From NCBI GenBank assembly GCA_028752905.1, contig JAQNBH010000007.1, positions 19,612,816-19,676,815 on the forward strand: a stretch of DNA of 64,000 bases. The letters run 5' to 3'. Every line of letters begins with the position of its first letter. Position 1 is the first letter of the stretch. The position numbers and the translations under genes were made by a program. Below are positions 45,594 through 57,269 of the stretch, piece by piece. The notes below the pieces were generated by a model that saw only the letters and a list, made by a program, of their open reading frames with translations, was not told the DNA's origin and did no database searches. Source of the stretch: Cladorhizidae sp. MBARI D1340-BT2 (lineage: Eukaryota; Porifera; Demospongiae; Poecilosclerida; Cladorhizidae).

Positions 45594-46028
45594 TGTCTAC
45601 AACAAAACGAACAGCAAAGAATTCCATCCAGGAGGAGCATTTCCTTGTTGAAGAGCGAAGAGATTCAGAGGGACTCATGGTAAGCATAGGTGCCTGTGCC
45701 GCTTTTCACCAAAGAAGAACTTCAAGAAACAGTAGCAAAAGCCAGTAAGAGACGGTTCACGAAGGCTTGCGATTGTCAGCATTACTTGCTCTCCCTGTCC
45801 AGCCAGAAGTAAAGTTTTATACGTAAATAGAGCAGCCTATTGGGCACGTGCATACGAAAAATGGGCACATAGTTCAAATTCTTTGATTTATTTTCCACGG
45901 CGATGTCCGAGTTTGTGCCATAGAGTGCTTGTAGCGTTTAATCAGTTTTAACTGACGTTTTCAGAAAACTGAAGTTCAGATAAAGTTTGAAAAGGTTGTT
46001 CCTAAAAAAAGAAAGAAAAATAAGTTGT
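45594..46028 (+). CDS. Possible fragment(s) of a small nucleolar-type basic protein gene, copy 1, uncertain
   Basis: An ATG in fair context (CGCCATGT) opens MSTTKRTAKNSIQEEHFLVE. A nearby second frame reads LFTKEELQETVAKASKRRF, and after a TTTTCAG a third block reads VQIKFEKVVPKKRKKNKL and stop. The pieces look like a lysine-rich protein with a nuclear localisation-type tail, but the frames cannot be joined with plausible introns. It may be a processed or decayed gene copy. Confidence 0.25.
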
Positions 46029-47263
46029 AGCTCTAAGTCCATTGCTGAGTCGAGTATCAATCATCAGTAAGCTTCATTCCTGGCCCTATGTAGTACGCAA
46101 TGTGCCGGGGAAAGAGATGTCCCTCAATCACAGTCTTTGTTTGAACATAGCATGCCAGTGAAAAGGAGCTAAATAAACCTTTAGTGGTCGGTCATATTGC
46201 AGTTTCCAAAACCTACAATATAAATTATAACCTCCTCAGTTGTTATTTGTGTAGAGCTGTTCACTATATACTCAATCCTGTGCATCAGAGTGCCCGAATG
46301 CTGATAACACTTTTACGGCAGCAGGTAAATGGATTAATGGGAACTCATAGCTGCGTGAGAAAAACATGAACGGCATCTTTAATATAACACACCCACCTTC
46401 CGATAATCTGAAGGTGAAAGGAGTGGCAGTACTGCTGGAGATGCCGTCCACCTGCAGGGAAGTGTAATACAATAATGACCGATGCTAGACATGTGGTCTA
46501 GCGTCCGTAATGTCTGGAGTAAAATCTGTGCACTACTCATACCAAATAACTACTACACAGGCGGAGGATGCAAGCTAAAGGGTCGGAGGCAGGTTTAGCT
46601 ACACATCGGGTTCGAATTTTTCATTATTAAAATGCGAATGCCAAAATTAGTCAAAGACAAGGTGAGATTCACACCTCCCCACTCCTATTCACAGAGTCCA
46701 AATCAGGAACTAGCTAAGAGCTAGCGAAGGAATGCAGTTTGATATAGCTAATGGTGTGTGTATCAAAACTGATGTCACAAGTGTGACGTATATCATGTCT
46801 CTCCATCTTTCAAGGTAGAGGGGCAGGTCCCCACACCCGCCTGCTCCACTCCCACACCACACCCACCTGCTCCACTCCCACACTGCACTAGGTACTACTA
46901 CTATGAATGACATGAAGGCACTATATGGTAAGTGAAGCACCTCATTAAGTCTCTTGTTTCAAACTTCATTTATAAATTCATGCGTGTCTTTTTATAGGCA
47001 GTAGCTTAATTCACGTTCTGGCATTAGGTACGAAGACAACAACAAACTATAGAAGAGAGCACAGAAAACAGCAATGAGCGAAGAGAGAGAGAGACAAGAG
47101 ATGAATGTTTAACTCATAAAATATGAATATTTTGTGAATGTGTATTTGAATATGTATAGCGGTGCTGTTTATGAAGTTCGGAGAACATTATTTAGCTAGT
47201 GATATTTTTTCTGGGGCACACTCGAGAAATTTGCCCAAATATATGTATGTAATATATATATAC

Positions 47264-47297
<34 letters not shown>

Positions 47298-47861
47298 GCT
47301 ACCAAACTTTTTCCTGGTTGAACAATCAAACACATGGTATATAACATATTCAGCTAGCCTGGTGCAAAAATCAAAGAGTATTTGGAGGCATTTTTCTAAA
47401 GACAAAGGTCTGTTGACTTGCAAAAACCATGCACAAGCAGAGAAGACCTCCAGGCATTTTGTTTAAAAGAGATATTTACACTCTTATGTGTATTTAAGGC
47501 TGTTTGTGTTCAGCTAGTCCTCCATTATCTGCAGATCACTCATCTGCTCATTACAGAGCCAGTTATCTTTCCTCTTATAAACAGGTTATGGAGCTCTCAC
47601 TTGTCCTCAATGTCAGAGCTACAGGCCCTTGAGGGAAAGTGCAAGCACGAAGTTATCTCGTGAGCTCAAGAACTCTGCCACATCTTCATAACAAACCGTG
47701 TATCCCTGCACAAGTTAACCAAAAATATTATGACTTTTAGCTGGTAGGGCATCCTTGTGGCTTATGGTGTACATATTGGAATGCAAGTGAGCCAGGATCT
47801 ATGCTGTTAGCCCAGAAGTCAACCTTGGGGTTGCTGGCAATCTGGAACAATTGTTTTGACA
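46029..47861. other. Non-coding sequence, copy 1, with a TA microsatellite
   Basis: Contains a TATATA tract at about 47250-47297. A 55-bp minus-strand exon-like segment at 46397-46451 (acceptor CTTCCCTGCAG, donor GAAG|GTGGGT, reading VDGISSSTATPFTFRLSE) has the wrong phase to join its neighbours. Otherwise no feature seen. Confidence 0.45.
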
Positions 47862-48070
47862 GCTGTTGACTATGCTGCCAGTTCTCTACCTCTACTGACA
47901 CTGAAGTTTCTCCTCTTCCGGCTATGCAGCCAGTTCTCTCTCCTCTTCCAGCTATGCAGTCAGTTCTCTCTCCTCTTCTGGCTATGCAGCCAGTTTTCAC
48001 TCTTTGCTGACCATGGAGCCAGTTCTCACTATCTACTGACTATGCAGGTAGTTCTCTTTCCTCTACTGTC
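47862..48070. repeat. ~30-bp degenerate minisatellite array J, copy 1
   Basis: About seven imperfect units of the type GCTATGCAGCCAGTTCTCTC plus TCCTCTTCTG. Confidence 0.85.
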
Positions 48071-48159
48071 CATAGATTTTATGTGCAAACAGTTTTCTCT
48101 TCACCGTGACAACTATTTTGTTTTAAGAACATTTATATAATACAATAAATAAATAAATT

Positions 48160-49008
48160 GATACCGGAACATGGGATGCATACAAAGCATGAAAATACAA
48201 AAAAAAATTGATACCGGAACATGGGATGCATACAAAGCATGAAGACTGGTACCGGAACATGGGATGCATACAAAGCATGAAGACTGGTACCGGAACATGG
48301 GATGCATACAAGGCATGAAGACTGGTACCGGAACATGGGATGCATACAAGGCATGAAGACTGGTACCGGAATATGGGATGCATACAAAGCATAAAGACTG
48401 GTACCAGAACATGGGATGCATACAAGGCATGAAGACTGGTACCGGAACATGGGATGCGTACAAAGCATGAAGACTGGTACCAGAATATGGGATGCATACA
48501 AAGCATAAAGACTGGTACCAGAACATGGGATGCATACAAGGCATGAAGACTGGTACCGGAACATGGGATGCATACAAAGCATGAAGACTGGTACCGGAAT
48601 ATGGGATGCATACAAAGCATAAAGACTGGTACCAGAACATGGGATGCATACAAGGCATGAAGACTGGTACCGGAACATGGGATGCGTACAAAGCATGAAG
48701 ACTGGTACCGGAATATGGGATGCATACAAAGCATAAAGACTGGTACCAGAACATGGGATGCATACAAGGCATGAAGACTGGTACCGGAACATGGGATGCA
48801 TACAAAGCATGAAGACTGGTACCGGAATATGGGATGCATACAAAGCATAAAGACTGGTACCAGAACATGGGGTGCATACAAGGCATGAAGACTGGTACCG
48901 GAACATGGGATGCATACAAGGCATGAAGACTGGTACCGGAACATGGGATGCATACAAGGCATGAAGACTGGTACCGGAACATGGGATGCATACAGGGCAT
49001 GAAGACTG
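48160..49008. repeat. 38-bp minisatellite array K, about 22 copies, with 114-bp higher-order repeat
   Basis: Unit GAAGACTGGTACCGGAACAT followed by GGGATGCATACAAAGCAT. A variant with ATATGGG appears at 48371, 48485, 48599, 48713 and 48827, exactly 114 bp (three units) apart, with matching CCAGAAC and AAGGCAT variants in fixed positions. Confidence 0.95.
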
Positions 49009-49757
49009 GGCAGAGCTTTAGCTGAGTGGATTGTGAGAAATGTCAGAGTACAGCAGTCATGAACAGCAATTATTTAGATAGATTTTTTTTGGCATCCTAC
49101 AGGCTCCTCCCACCAAATTGTATCTGACAAGCATTTTCAGTAATTTTGTAAATTTTCTTATGATGAATGAACTCGTACCATCAAAGAGGTGTGTTAAGAC
49201 CATGTGGCAGAAAGTTCAGTGGGGTCAGCTATTAGGTAATTTTGTCCTTGTTACAGCCACACCCCTTAACAACCCAAGTATGCTATTCTTCAAATGAGAA
49301 TTTTGAACCTGCCATGAACTACTGCGATGATGTTGTAGTCAACCAGCAGCCAAACCAAGCACAGAAGAGAAACTTGCATGGCAAGGGATACAAAACCTGT
49401 TTGGTGAGAAGGTGACGTCAAAAAAACAACTACAGTTGGGAATAGTAAGCGTATCTGGGAACAGTGATACACCTACAACCAGATTATTCAGTGTTTAAAC
49501 TGCCCGGAGAGAAGCTTATTGCTTTTGAGTTTGTTGGTCGCGGAAGGAGTGTAGTCTGCAATATACTTATTACTGCTATACACAATTACTACTATTACTA
49601 CTACTATTACTACACTAGTATTACACATAGTATTACACTACTAGTACTACACATTACACTACTAATACTGCACTACTAGTATTACACTACTAGTACTACA
49701 CTACTAGTACTACACAGCACATGCCACACTCCTCCAATATTATATATATATACACAC
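49009..49757. other. Non-coding sequence with TACTAC/ACTAGT simple repeats
   Basis: A short array of ACTACTAGTATTACACT-like units lies at about 49585-49715. No gene seen. Confidence 0.6.
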
Positions 49758-50011
49758 CTGAATAGTGTAGAGTCTTCCTTTCATTAGGACGTCGTTGAGC
49801 TTGCTTTTATCAATGCTTATTAACGATTTATTCGGAGCAGTGTCTACCAAGACATCAAACTGAGTTTCCATTTCTTGTTGCTTGGTGATACCTGATGGAT
49901 CACTACTCTCAATGAAGACGACTGCAATGGTGTTACTAGTAGTAAAACAACTTAGATCGAAAATGTAAGAAGTCCTAACTTCAAACATGTCCACGACAGT
50001 TGGTATGGTCC
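49758..50011 (-). CDS. Putative ectodomain exon of the minus-strand membrane-protein gene
   Basis: Acceptor TTTTTTGCTTAG and donor ATTCAG|GTGTGT bound 254 bp with one open frame (GTIPTVVDMFEVRTSYIFDL ... LNDVLMKGRLYTIQ). Entry phase is 1 and exit phase 0, compatible with the 0-0 exon at 44996. The alternating hydrophobic pattern suggests a beta-sandwich-like extracellular domain, which is inference. Its counterpart in copy 2 would lie beyond the window. Confidence 0.5.
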
Positions 50012-50949
50012 CTAAGCAAAAAAGAAACAAACAGTCAACTTCATAATAATCATTAGTTATTTCTACCTGCAGACTTCACCCCCAAAAAGCTGCACTAACC
50101 CAAATGCCTGTAGGTTTGTGTCACACATGCGATAGATGAAACATTCTCACTGAGCAGGTTGGTAATCAAAATAGAACTCAGTGATATGCAATCATTCTAT
50201 CGATCTGTTGGAGCCTACACTACTTCACTAATTACTGGGGAGTCACTTGCTATATTGGTATTGGCTAATTTCTTTCAAAATGGTGCCATGGCAACCTCTT
50301 CCAAAGAAAACAACAAAAAACCACACACCATCAGCTCATATCTCAGTTAGAATTAAAACCAGCAGCTCCATGGTTGCGTAAATGTTGCATGTTGCTTGCA
50401 ACAGATCTTAGCTTCAAGAACTCTGTAAGGTAGTAAACTGACAATGCAAAAAAATATATATGTAAAGCAACTTGGAAATCATCTTCAAGTTCTACGCTTC
50501 TCTATTTCCCCCTTCAGCATAAATTGCATACAGTGAGGCGATTAAAAAAAGCATGTTTAGTACCAGAAGACTCCAGATCTTCCAATGCACGTCATGTTGC
50601 AGTAAAAAGGTGTGGGTAGAGATGGTTGTCCATGATGAAATCAAGTTAGCTAGTGCAAGCTCTGGTTTTAAAGATCACACATGCTGGGAACGAATGACAC
50701 GTGCTCAACTCTGTGATCGGAGTTGTCGCTCTTGGGAAACCTGTCACTGCACTGGAAAAATCCACCAACCAAACTGATGTTTAGTATAGAGGATCAGTTA
50801 CAGCCTACTTTGGACTTGTTACAAGAGCGAGAACTGCTCATGCCAAGCGTGGAACTTACTTCATCAGTTATAATGTAGCTCACTCAATTCAGATCTTAAG
50901 ACAGCAAGTGAGCCAGCTTGATTACATCATCGATAATCACCACAACACT
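50012..50949. other. Non-coding sequence, no feature seen
   Basis: Short open frames on the + strand only; no recognisable motif or repeat. Confidence 0.5.
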
Positions 50950-50950
50950 A

Positions 50951-52831
50951 CAGGTGTCTAGTATACTATAGGTGTCTAGTATACTACAGGTGTCTAGTAT
51001 ACTACAGGTGTCTAGTATACTACAGGTGTCTAGTGTACTACAGGTGTCTAGTGTACTACAGGTGTCTAGTATACTACAGGTGTCTAGTATACTACAGGTG
51101 TCTAGTATACTACAGGTGTCTAGTGTACTACAGGTGTCTAGTATACTACAGGTGTCTAGTATACTACAGGTGTCTAGTGTACTACAGGTGTCTAGTATAC
51201 TACAGGTGTCTAGTATACTACAGGTGTCTAGTATACTACAGGTGTCTAGTGCACTACAGGTGTCTAGTATACTACAGGTGACTAGTATACTACAGGTGTC
51301 TAGTGTACTACAGGTGTCTAGTATACTACAGGTGTCTAGTATACTACAGGTGTCTAGTATACTACAGGTGTCTAGTGTACTACAGGTGTCTAGTATACTA
51401 CAGGTGTCTAGTATACTACAGGTGTCTAGTGCACTACAGGTGTCTAGTGCACTACAGGTGTCTAGTATACTACAGGTGTCTAGTATACTACAGGTGTCTA
51501 GTGTACTACAGGTGTCTAGTATACTACAGGTGTCTAGTATACTACAGGTGTCTAGTATACTACAGGTGTCTAGTATACTACAGGTGTCTAGTGTACTACA
51601 GGTGTCTAGTATACTACAGGTGTCTAGTATACTACAGGTGTCTAGTGTACTACAGGTGTCTAGTATACTACAGGTGTCTAGTATACTACAGGTGTCTAGT
51701 ATACTACAGGTGTCTAGTGTACTACAGGTGTCTAGTCTAGTATACTACAGGTGTCTAGTGTACTACAGGTGTCTAGTGCACTACAGGTGTCTAGTATACT
51801 ACAGGTGTCTAGTATACTACAGGTGTCTAGTGTACTACAGGTGTCTAGTATACTACAGGTGTCTAGTGTACTACAGGTGTCTAGTATACTACAGGTGTCT
51901 AGTATACTACAGGTGTCTAGTATACTACAGGTGTCTAGTGTACTACAGGTGTCTAGTATACTACAGGTGTCTAGTATACTACAGGTGTCTAGTGTACTAC
52001 AGGTGTCTAGTATACTACAGGTGTCTAGTATACTACAGGTGTCTAGTATACTACAGGTGTCTAGTATACTACAGGTGTCTAGTGTACTACAGGTGTCTAG
52101 TATACTACAGGGTGTCTAGTATACTACAGGTGTCTAGTATACTACAGGTGTCTAGTGTACTACAGGTGTCTAGTATACTACAGGTGTCTAGTATACTACA
52201 GGTGTCTAGTATACTACAGGTGTCTAGTATACTACAGGTGTCTAGTATACTACAGGTGTCTAGTGTACTACAGGTGTCTAGTAGTACTACAGGTGTCTAG
52301 TATACTACAGGTGTCTAGTATACTACAGGTGTCTAGTGTACTACAGGTGTCTAGTATACTACAGGTGTCTAGTATACTACAGGTGTCTAGTGTACTACAG
52401 GTGTCTAGTATACTACAGGTGTCTAGTATACTACAGGTGTCTAGTGTACTACAGGTGTCTAGTATACTACAGGTGTCTAGTATACTACAGGTGTCTAGTA
52501 TACTACAGGTGTCTAGTATACTACAGGTGTCTAGTATACTACAGGTGTCTAGTGTACTACAGGTGTCTAGTATACTACAGGTGTCTAGTATACTACAGGT
52601 GTCTAGTATACTACAGGTGTCTAGTATACTACAGGTGTCTAGTGTACTACAGGTGTCTAGTATACTACAGGTGTCTAGTATACTACAGGTGTCTAGTATA
52701 CTACAGGTTGTCTAGTGCACTACAGGTGTCTAGTATACTACAGGTGTCTAGTATACTACAGGTGTCTAGTATACTACAGGGTTGTCTAGTATACTACAGG
52801 TGTCTAGTGTACTACAGGTGTCTAGTATACT
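50951..52831. repeat. 18-bp minisatellite array L, about 104 copies, truncated by the gap
   Basis: Unit GTCTAGTATACTACAGGT with G/A and C/T variants (GTGTAC, GTGCAC). A few 1-bp insertions (near 52110, 52708 and 52780) and a 3-bp insertion at 52280 change the register. The array runs into Ns, so its true length is unknown. Confidence 0.97.
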
Positions 52832-52931
52832 NNNNNNNNNNNNNNNNNNNNNNNNNNNNNNNNNNNNNNNNNNNNNNNNNNNNNNNNNNNNNNNNNNNNN
52901 NNNNNNNNNNNNNNNNNNNNNNNNNNNNNNN
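52832..52931. other. Assembly gap, 100 N
   Basis: Exactly 100 N, a conventional placeholder size for a scaffold join rather than a measured distance. Confidence 0.99.
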
Positions 52932-53134
52932 AATTATAATATGAATGTACAAGAATATATAAATAATGAAATATACACACATAATTGTATTATATATGTA
53001 CTTAGCCACACTGCTAACACTCAGATGTATTATAAAGATATTACTCAACGTATTTAAATGTCACCAGCAACTCCTTTGGAAGCAATCACTGGATACCCCA
53101 GAGTTGATATCTGCACTATATTAATGGACTTGTG

Positions 53135-53385
53135 TTACGTCTTTTTAACAGTCAGTTCTATTTGTTCTTTGGATGAGTATTTATCACATAGAGCATTATT
53201 GCCCCTCTTCTCTTTCTTATACCAGCTTGGCACAGATTCTGAATCTGATTTTGTTTTCTTGTATTTCTTGTATGCACAGAAGGCAATGATGGCTACGATT
53301 ATAAACAGCAGTAGGAACACTCCAATTATAACGATCAAGATGTAGGGGAAGTAGACTTCTATAAGTGTTGGTTCGGTGATTATTG
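53135..53385 (-). CDS. Putative terminal exon of a type I membrane protein, copy 2
   Basis: Identical in sequence to the exon at 37251-37501: a single transmembrane segment, basic stop-transfer residues and a polar tail ending at TAA. See that entry for the reading. Confidence 0.5.
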
Positions 53386-53558
53386 CTATATATATAAATA
53401 AAAGCAATAAAGACATGAGATCATAGAGAAGAAAGCATATATGTATTTAAATAAAGAAAGCATATATGTATTTAAATAAATAAAACATATATGTATTTAA
53501 ATATTCTCAAAAAACTCTCAGTTGACATCACGCAATTACTATGACCTTAATAATCAAC

Positions 53559-53640
53559 TTGAAATTTACTCTCTTGATGTTTCGACTAGATGCTCTAGCC
53601 GCTGAGAATCTAGTCTAAATGCCGAGAGAGTAAATTTCAA
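53559..53640. repeat. Palindromic short dispersed repeat, copy 2
   Basis: Same 16-bp perfect inverted repeat ends as at 37675-37756. Confidence 0.85.
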
Positions 53641-54180
53641 TTTGATTGAACATCGTCTATATAGTAATAGAGATAATGATGTGCATTCATTGTTTTAGAC
53701 TACACCCACTTCAATAACCTTTTACCAAGATCAATTTTATGTACATTTTTAAAAACAAAAACTATATATACTAGTGAAGGAGGCACTGCACATCAGCCTA
53801 GCACCAAAGTGTGAGTGGTTCAATCGAGACTGTGGAATAGACTTGCCTGGTTGCTGGGGAGTTAATCTGAAGAGCCTGAACTTGAAGCCACGACCACCAT
53901 AATTATTCTTATTTTATCTTATTTTATCTAATTTATATAATATTTATTAATTATGTTGTTGTTGTTATTGTTATTTGTATTGTTTATTTATTTTATTATT
54001 TATTTAATATTTATTTATTATTATTATTATTAATATTATTATTATTATTATTATTATAAATATTTATTTACATCCGGTGCACATGCTAGGCGCGTGTACT
54101 GGCAGGTGGTGGATAGCTAGCTACTGGTATGTAGCAGGCTCATGTGAACCTTAACAGTGAGCCATAACATCTCATTATTC

Positions 54181-54249
54181 CTGATGAAGGCTAGTCGAAA
54201 CGTCGACAGAATACAATTTGAAGTTGATGATTATTGAGAAGGTTATTAT
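54181..54249 (+). repeat. Short dispersed repeat, single unit, copy 2
   Basis: Counterpart of 38297-38365. Confidence 0.7.
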
Positions 54250-54293
54250 AATATTATTATGTAATAAGAGTTCATTGAGAGATCATCATTATT

Positions 54294-54349
<56 letters not shown>

Positions 54350-54455
54350 TATTAATATTATCAAAACGCTCAATAACGTCACAATTGGAGCAAAAAAGAG
54401 CTTCTTTTGGTTAAAAGGGGAGATTTCTCACTAAAAGCAGTATTCTGTTGTTTAA

Positions 54456-55350
54456 CCCTCTCACTGCTGTAAGCGCCATATGGCGTAATGGACTTTAAAA
54501 ATCGCTAATAAATCGATCGCTTGGCCTAGAGTCATAATTTGCATACCACCGGAAAGAGCAACTATTACTCTATATGACGTCCAAAAATTACATCCGGAAA
54601 TGCCCGATTAGTTAGCGAAAATTACGTGCAACTACCGACGGTTCGCGGTTTTGACGACCTAAAAATGAGTGGATGTTTAACGCTTAAAGAAGTACTTTCC
54701 CTGGTTTCTAGCGAGAATTTTGCTCTCACTGAGGATGAGTCAGAGGAAGAAGAAGGTGAAGAAATATGTGGCTACCTTGGAAATGCAAGTTCTGATCGTG
54801 CAGCAGTGCATTCTTTAGCGCTGTAGTTGACCCTACTTTAGACCCTCAGGATTCTTCCTTTTGCTATAACCAGCTCTCTAGTTATAATGAAATTGATCAG
54901 GAAGCCTTCTCAGGTTAGCTAAAGTATCTACATATCTGTATTTGCATGTTCTTTCTCAAATAGTTGAATTTCAATAACATAATAAACCATTGTATTGCTG
55001 GGCTATAGAATCATATGATCAAATTTTGTCAAAAACCCTCCGCTATATATTGCTATATGCCTAAATTATTATGACTAATGTTTACTAAATGCGAACTAAA
55101 TGAGTAAATATATTATAAACATTTTTGGTTGATTAAATGTTAGATATTGATAGAGAAATTTAGCATAATGATATTCATATTTTGTGGTTGATAATGTGTT
55201 TAGCTAATGAGATCACATTGTTTATAAACAATGGTGCTATCACATGACAAAATTACAACTGATATGAATGGATTGCTGATTTTATAATGATTTTTTTTTG
55301 TATCTGGTATACTTTAGGGAAAATGTCCAGGAAAGTCAGCGGTGAAAGGG
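54456..55350 (+). mobile_element. piggyBac-like deletion derivative flanked by TTAA, copy 2
   Basis: TTAA at 54452-54455 and 55351-55354 with the same terminal inverted repeats as copy 1. Identical insertion site and internal sequence show that it was duplicated with its surroundings and is not an independent insertion. Confidence 0.85.
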
Positions 55351-55402
55351 TTAAAGAGTTAAAGAGTAGAAAAAGTTCCATAATGTTGCTAATGTGCCCA
55401 TT

Positions 55403-55610
<208 letters not shown>

Positions 55611-56121
55611 GTTTGTTCTTTGTTAGCTCATCCATTTATTGCTTTCTTTTATTCCTAATTTTGTTCATTTGTTTGTTCGTTCATTCATTTATTTATACGT
55701 AGTCATTATCTTAAATGTGATTTTGTTTTGTATTGTAAATAGTTTTGAACTCCCCTACCCCAGCTATACATCCACTAGCATACAAGCTATACATAAGGAA
55801 GTGTCCACCATCATACAGAAGTTTTTGCAGTGTGCCTGAAGTTGTGTTTGTTGGATAATCACTTGCACATAATTTGTTGCTTATGAAGATGGTCCTAAAA
55901 TCCATCATAATTCTATTCAGCTCATCAGCTATCACCTGATGTGGCATTTATCATCCTTCCTAGTCGTAAAAGGATTACTGCCATAAGTGCTTACAGGTAT
56001 AAACTTTAAAAAAGGCTGTACGAAACCTCTGCTTTCCTGGCACCATCTCTAAATCACTTTCTGAAGAAAGGAGGTGCTCTTTCTTGGATGAATTTCCTTG
56101 CTAAAGTTTTCTTATGGATAG

Positions 56122-56203
56122 CATGATGAAGACTAGAGCATCTAGTCGAAACGTCGAGTGAATTAAAATTGAAGTCGATTATTGAGAAGGTGATTTTAAA
56201 GAT
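56122..56203 (+). repeat. Short dispersed repeat with stem-loop, copy 2
   Basis: Counterpart of 40239-40320. Confidence 0.75.
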
Positions 56204-56497
56204 GCAGTTGTGGCGGCGCAATTACGGAACAGTAATCGGGACATAACTCCCTTGACTTTTAATACTAAATATTCGAATTGATGATCACCTTTTGTTACTT
56301 GTATTGATACTCTCTGTCTTTCTCATGAAGTTTCAAATGAAGTTTCAATTCTCTTTCTCTATCGGGTAGAAGAGATACAACGGTGACACAGAACCTCGCA
56401 GGGAATCCTAAACATAGACTTCCCTACATTGGTGACCACGACGTACACGCCCACAGCGTTCCAGCTCAACAGCGTCAATTCCTTCCTCTTCGGCATT

Positions 56498-57223
56498 ATG
56501 GCTGAAGCACAAGCACTTGCAGATGCTTTAATGGCGGCTACAGTCAATGCAGTCGCCCTCAAACTACCAGAGTTCTCGCCTGACAGGATCGAATACTGGT
56601 TTATAGCCATCGAAGCGGAATTCAAACTCCGCGTTCCTGCCATTACCCAGGACCAGACCAAGTACAGCTACGTGGTGGCAGCACTCAAGGGCCAGGTCAT
56701 GGACAGGGTGATCGACATCATCAGGAACCCCCCCCCCCCCCCCCCTGCTGATGGCACTCGCTACCAAGCCATCAAAGATCGCCTCCTTTCCGCGTTTGGT
56801 CGAATGCCCTTGGAGAGGAGCAAGAGTCTTCTAGACTGGCCTGGGATGGGTGATGGAACACCATCAGCACTCCTCAGTAAGATGCTTGCATCCCTACCCA
56901 TTGGAGAGGACTCCGAGCACATCCTGTTTAAGGCCCTTTTCCTACGACAGCTTCCAGCAGATATCCAAGACCACCTAGCTCGTTCTACGGCTCTGACAAC
57001 CCATCAGCTGGATGAACAAGCCGATGCCTATTTCATGCTATCCGGTGCCCGCCTGAACCAGCCATCATCACTTGTTGGCAACGTCGATGTTGCAGCCATT
57101 GACCACAAACGCCAAAAGCGCAGGACTAAGACCGACACCAGTCTGTGTTTCTACCATGGGCGGTATGGAATGGAGGCAAGGAGATGCACCCAGAACAACT
57201 GCCAGTTGCCCATATTCCCCTAG
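56498..57223 (+). CDS. gag: Gag-like protein, copy 2
   Basis: Identical to 40615-41340, including the 18-C proline tract and the CHCC-type C-terminal motif. Confidence 0.8.
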   Translation: MAEAQALADALMAATVNAVALKLPEFSPDRIEYWFIAIEAEFKLRVPAITQDQTKYSYVVAALKGQVMDRVIDIIRNPPPPPPADGTRYQAIKDRLLSAFGRMPLERSKSLLDWPGMGDGTPSALLSKMLASLPIGEDSEHILFKALFLRQLPADIQDHLARSTALTTHQLDEQADAYFMLSGARLNQPSSLVGNVDVAAIDHKRQKRRTKTDTSLCFYHGRYGMEARRCTQNNCQLPIFP

Positions 57224-57269
57224 CTAAGACACCGCCAGTGGGAAACGCCAACGCTGGCCACCAGTAGCC

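Noticed and set aside
46397..46451. Exon of the minus-strand receptor gene
   Set aside because: Splice-like borders exist, but the exit phase does not match the next exon at 45262 and it is only 55 bp long.
46560..46620. tRNA gene, because of GGTTCGAAT at about 46608
   Set aside because: A B-box-like sequence is present but no A box at the right distance and no cloverleaf could be drawn.
50972..52944. VSSILQ / YYRCLV repeat proteins
   Set aside because: 18-bp satellite frames; several run into the N gap.
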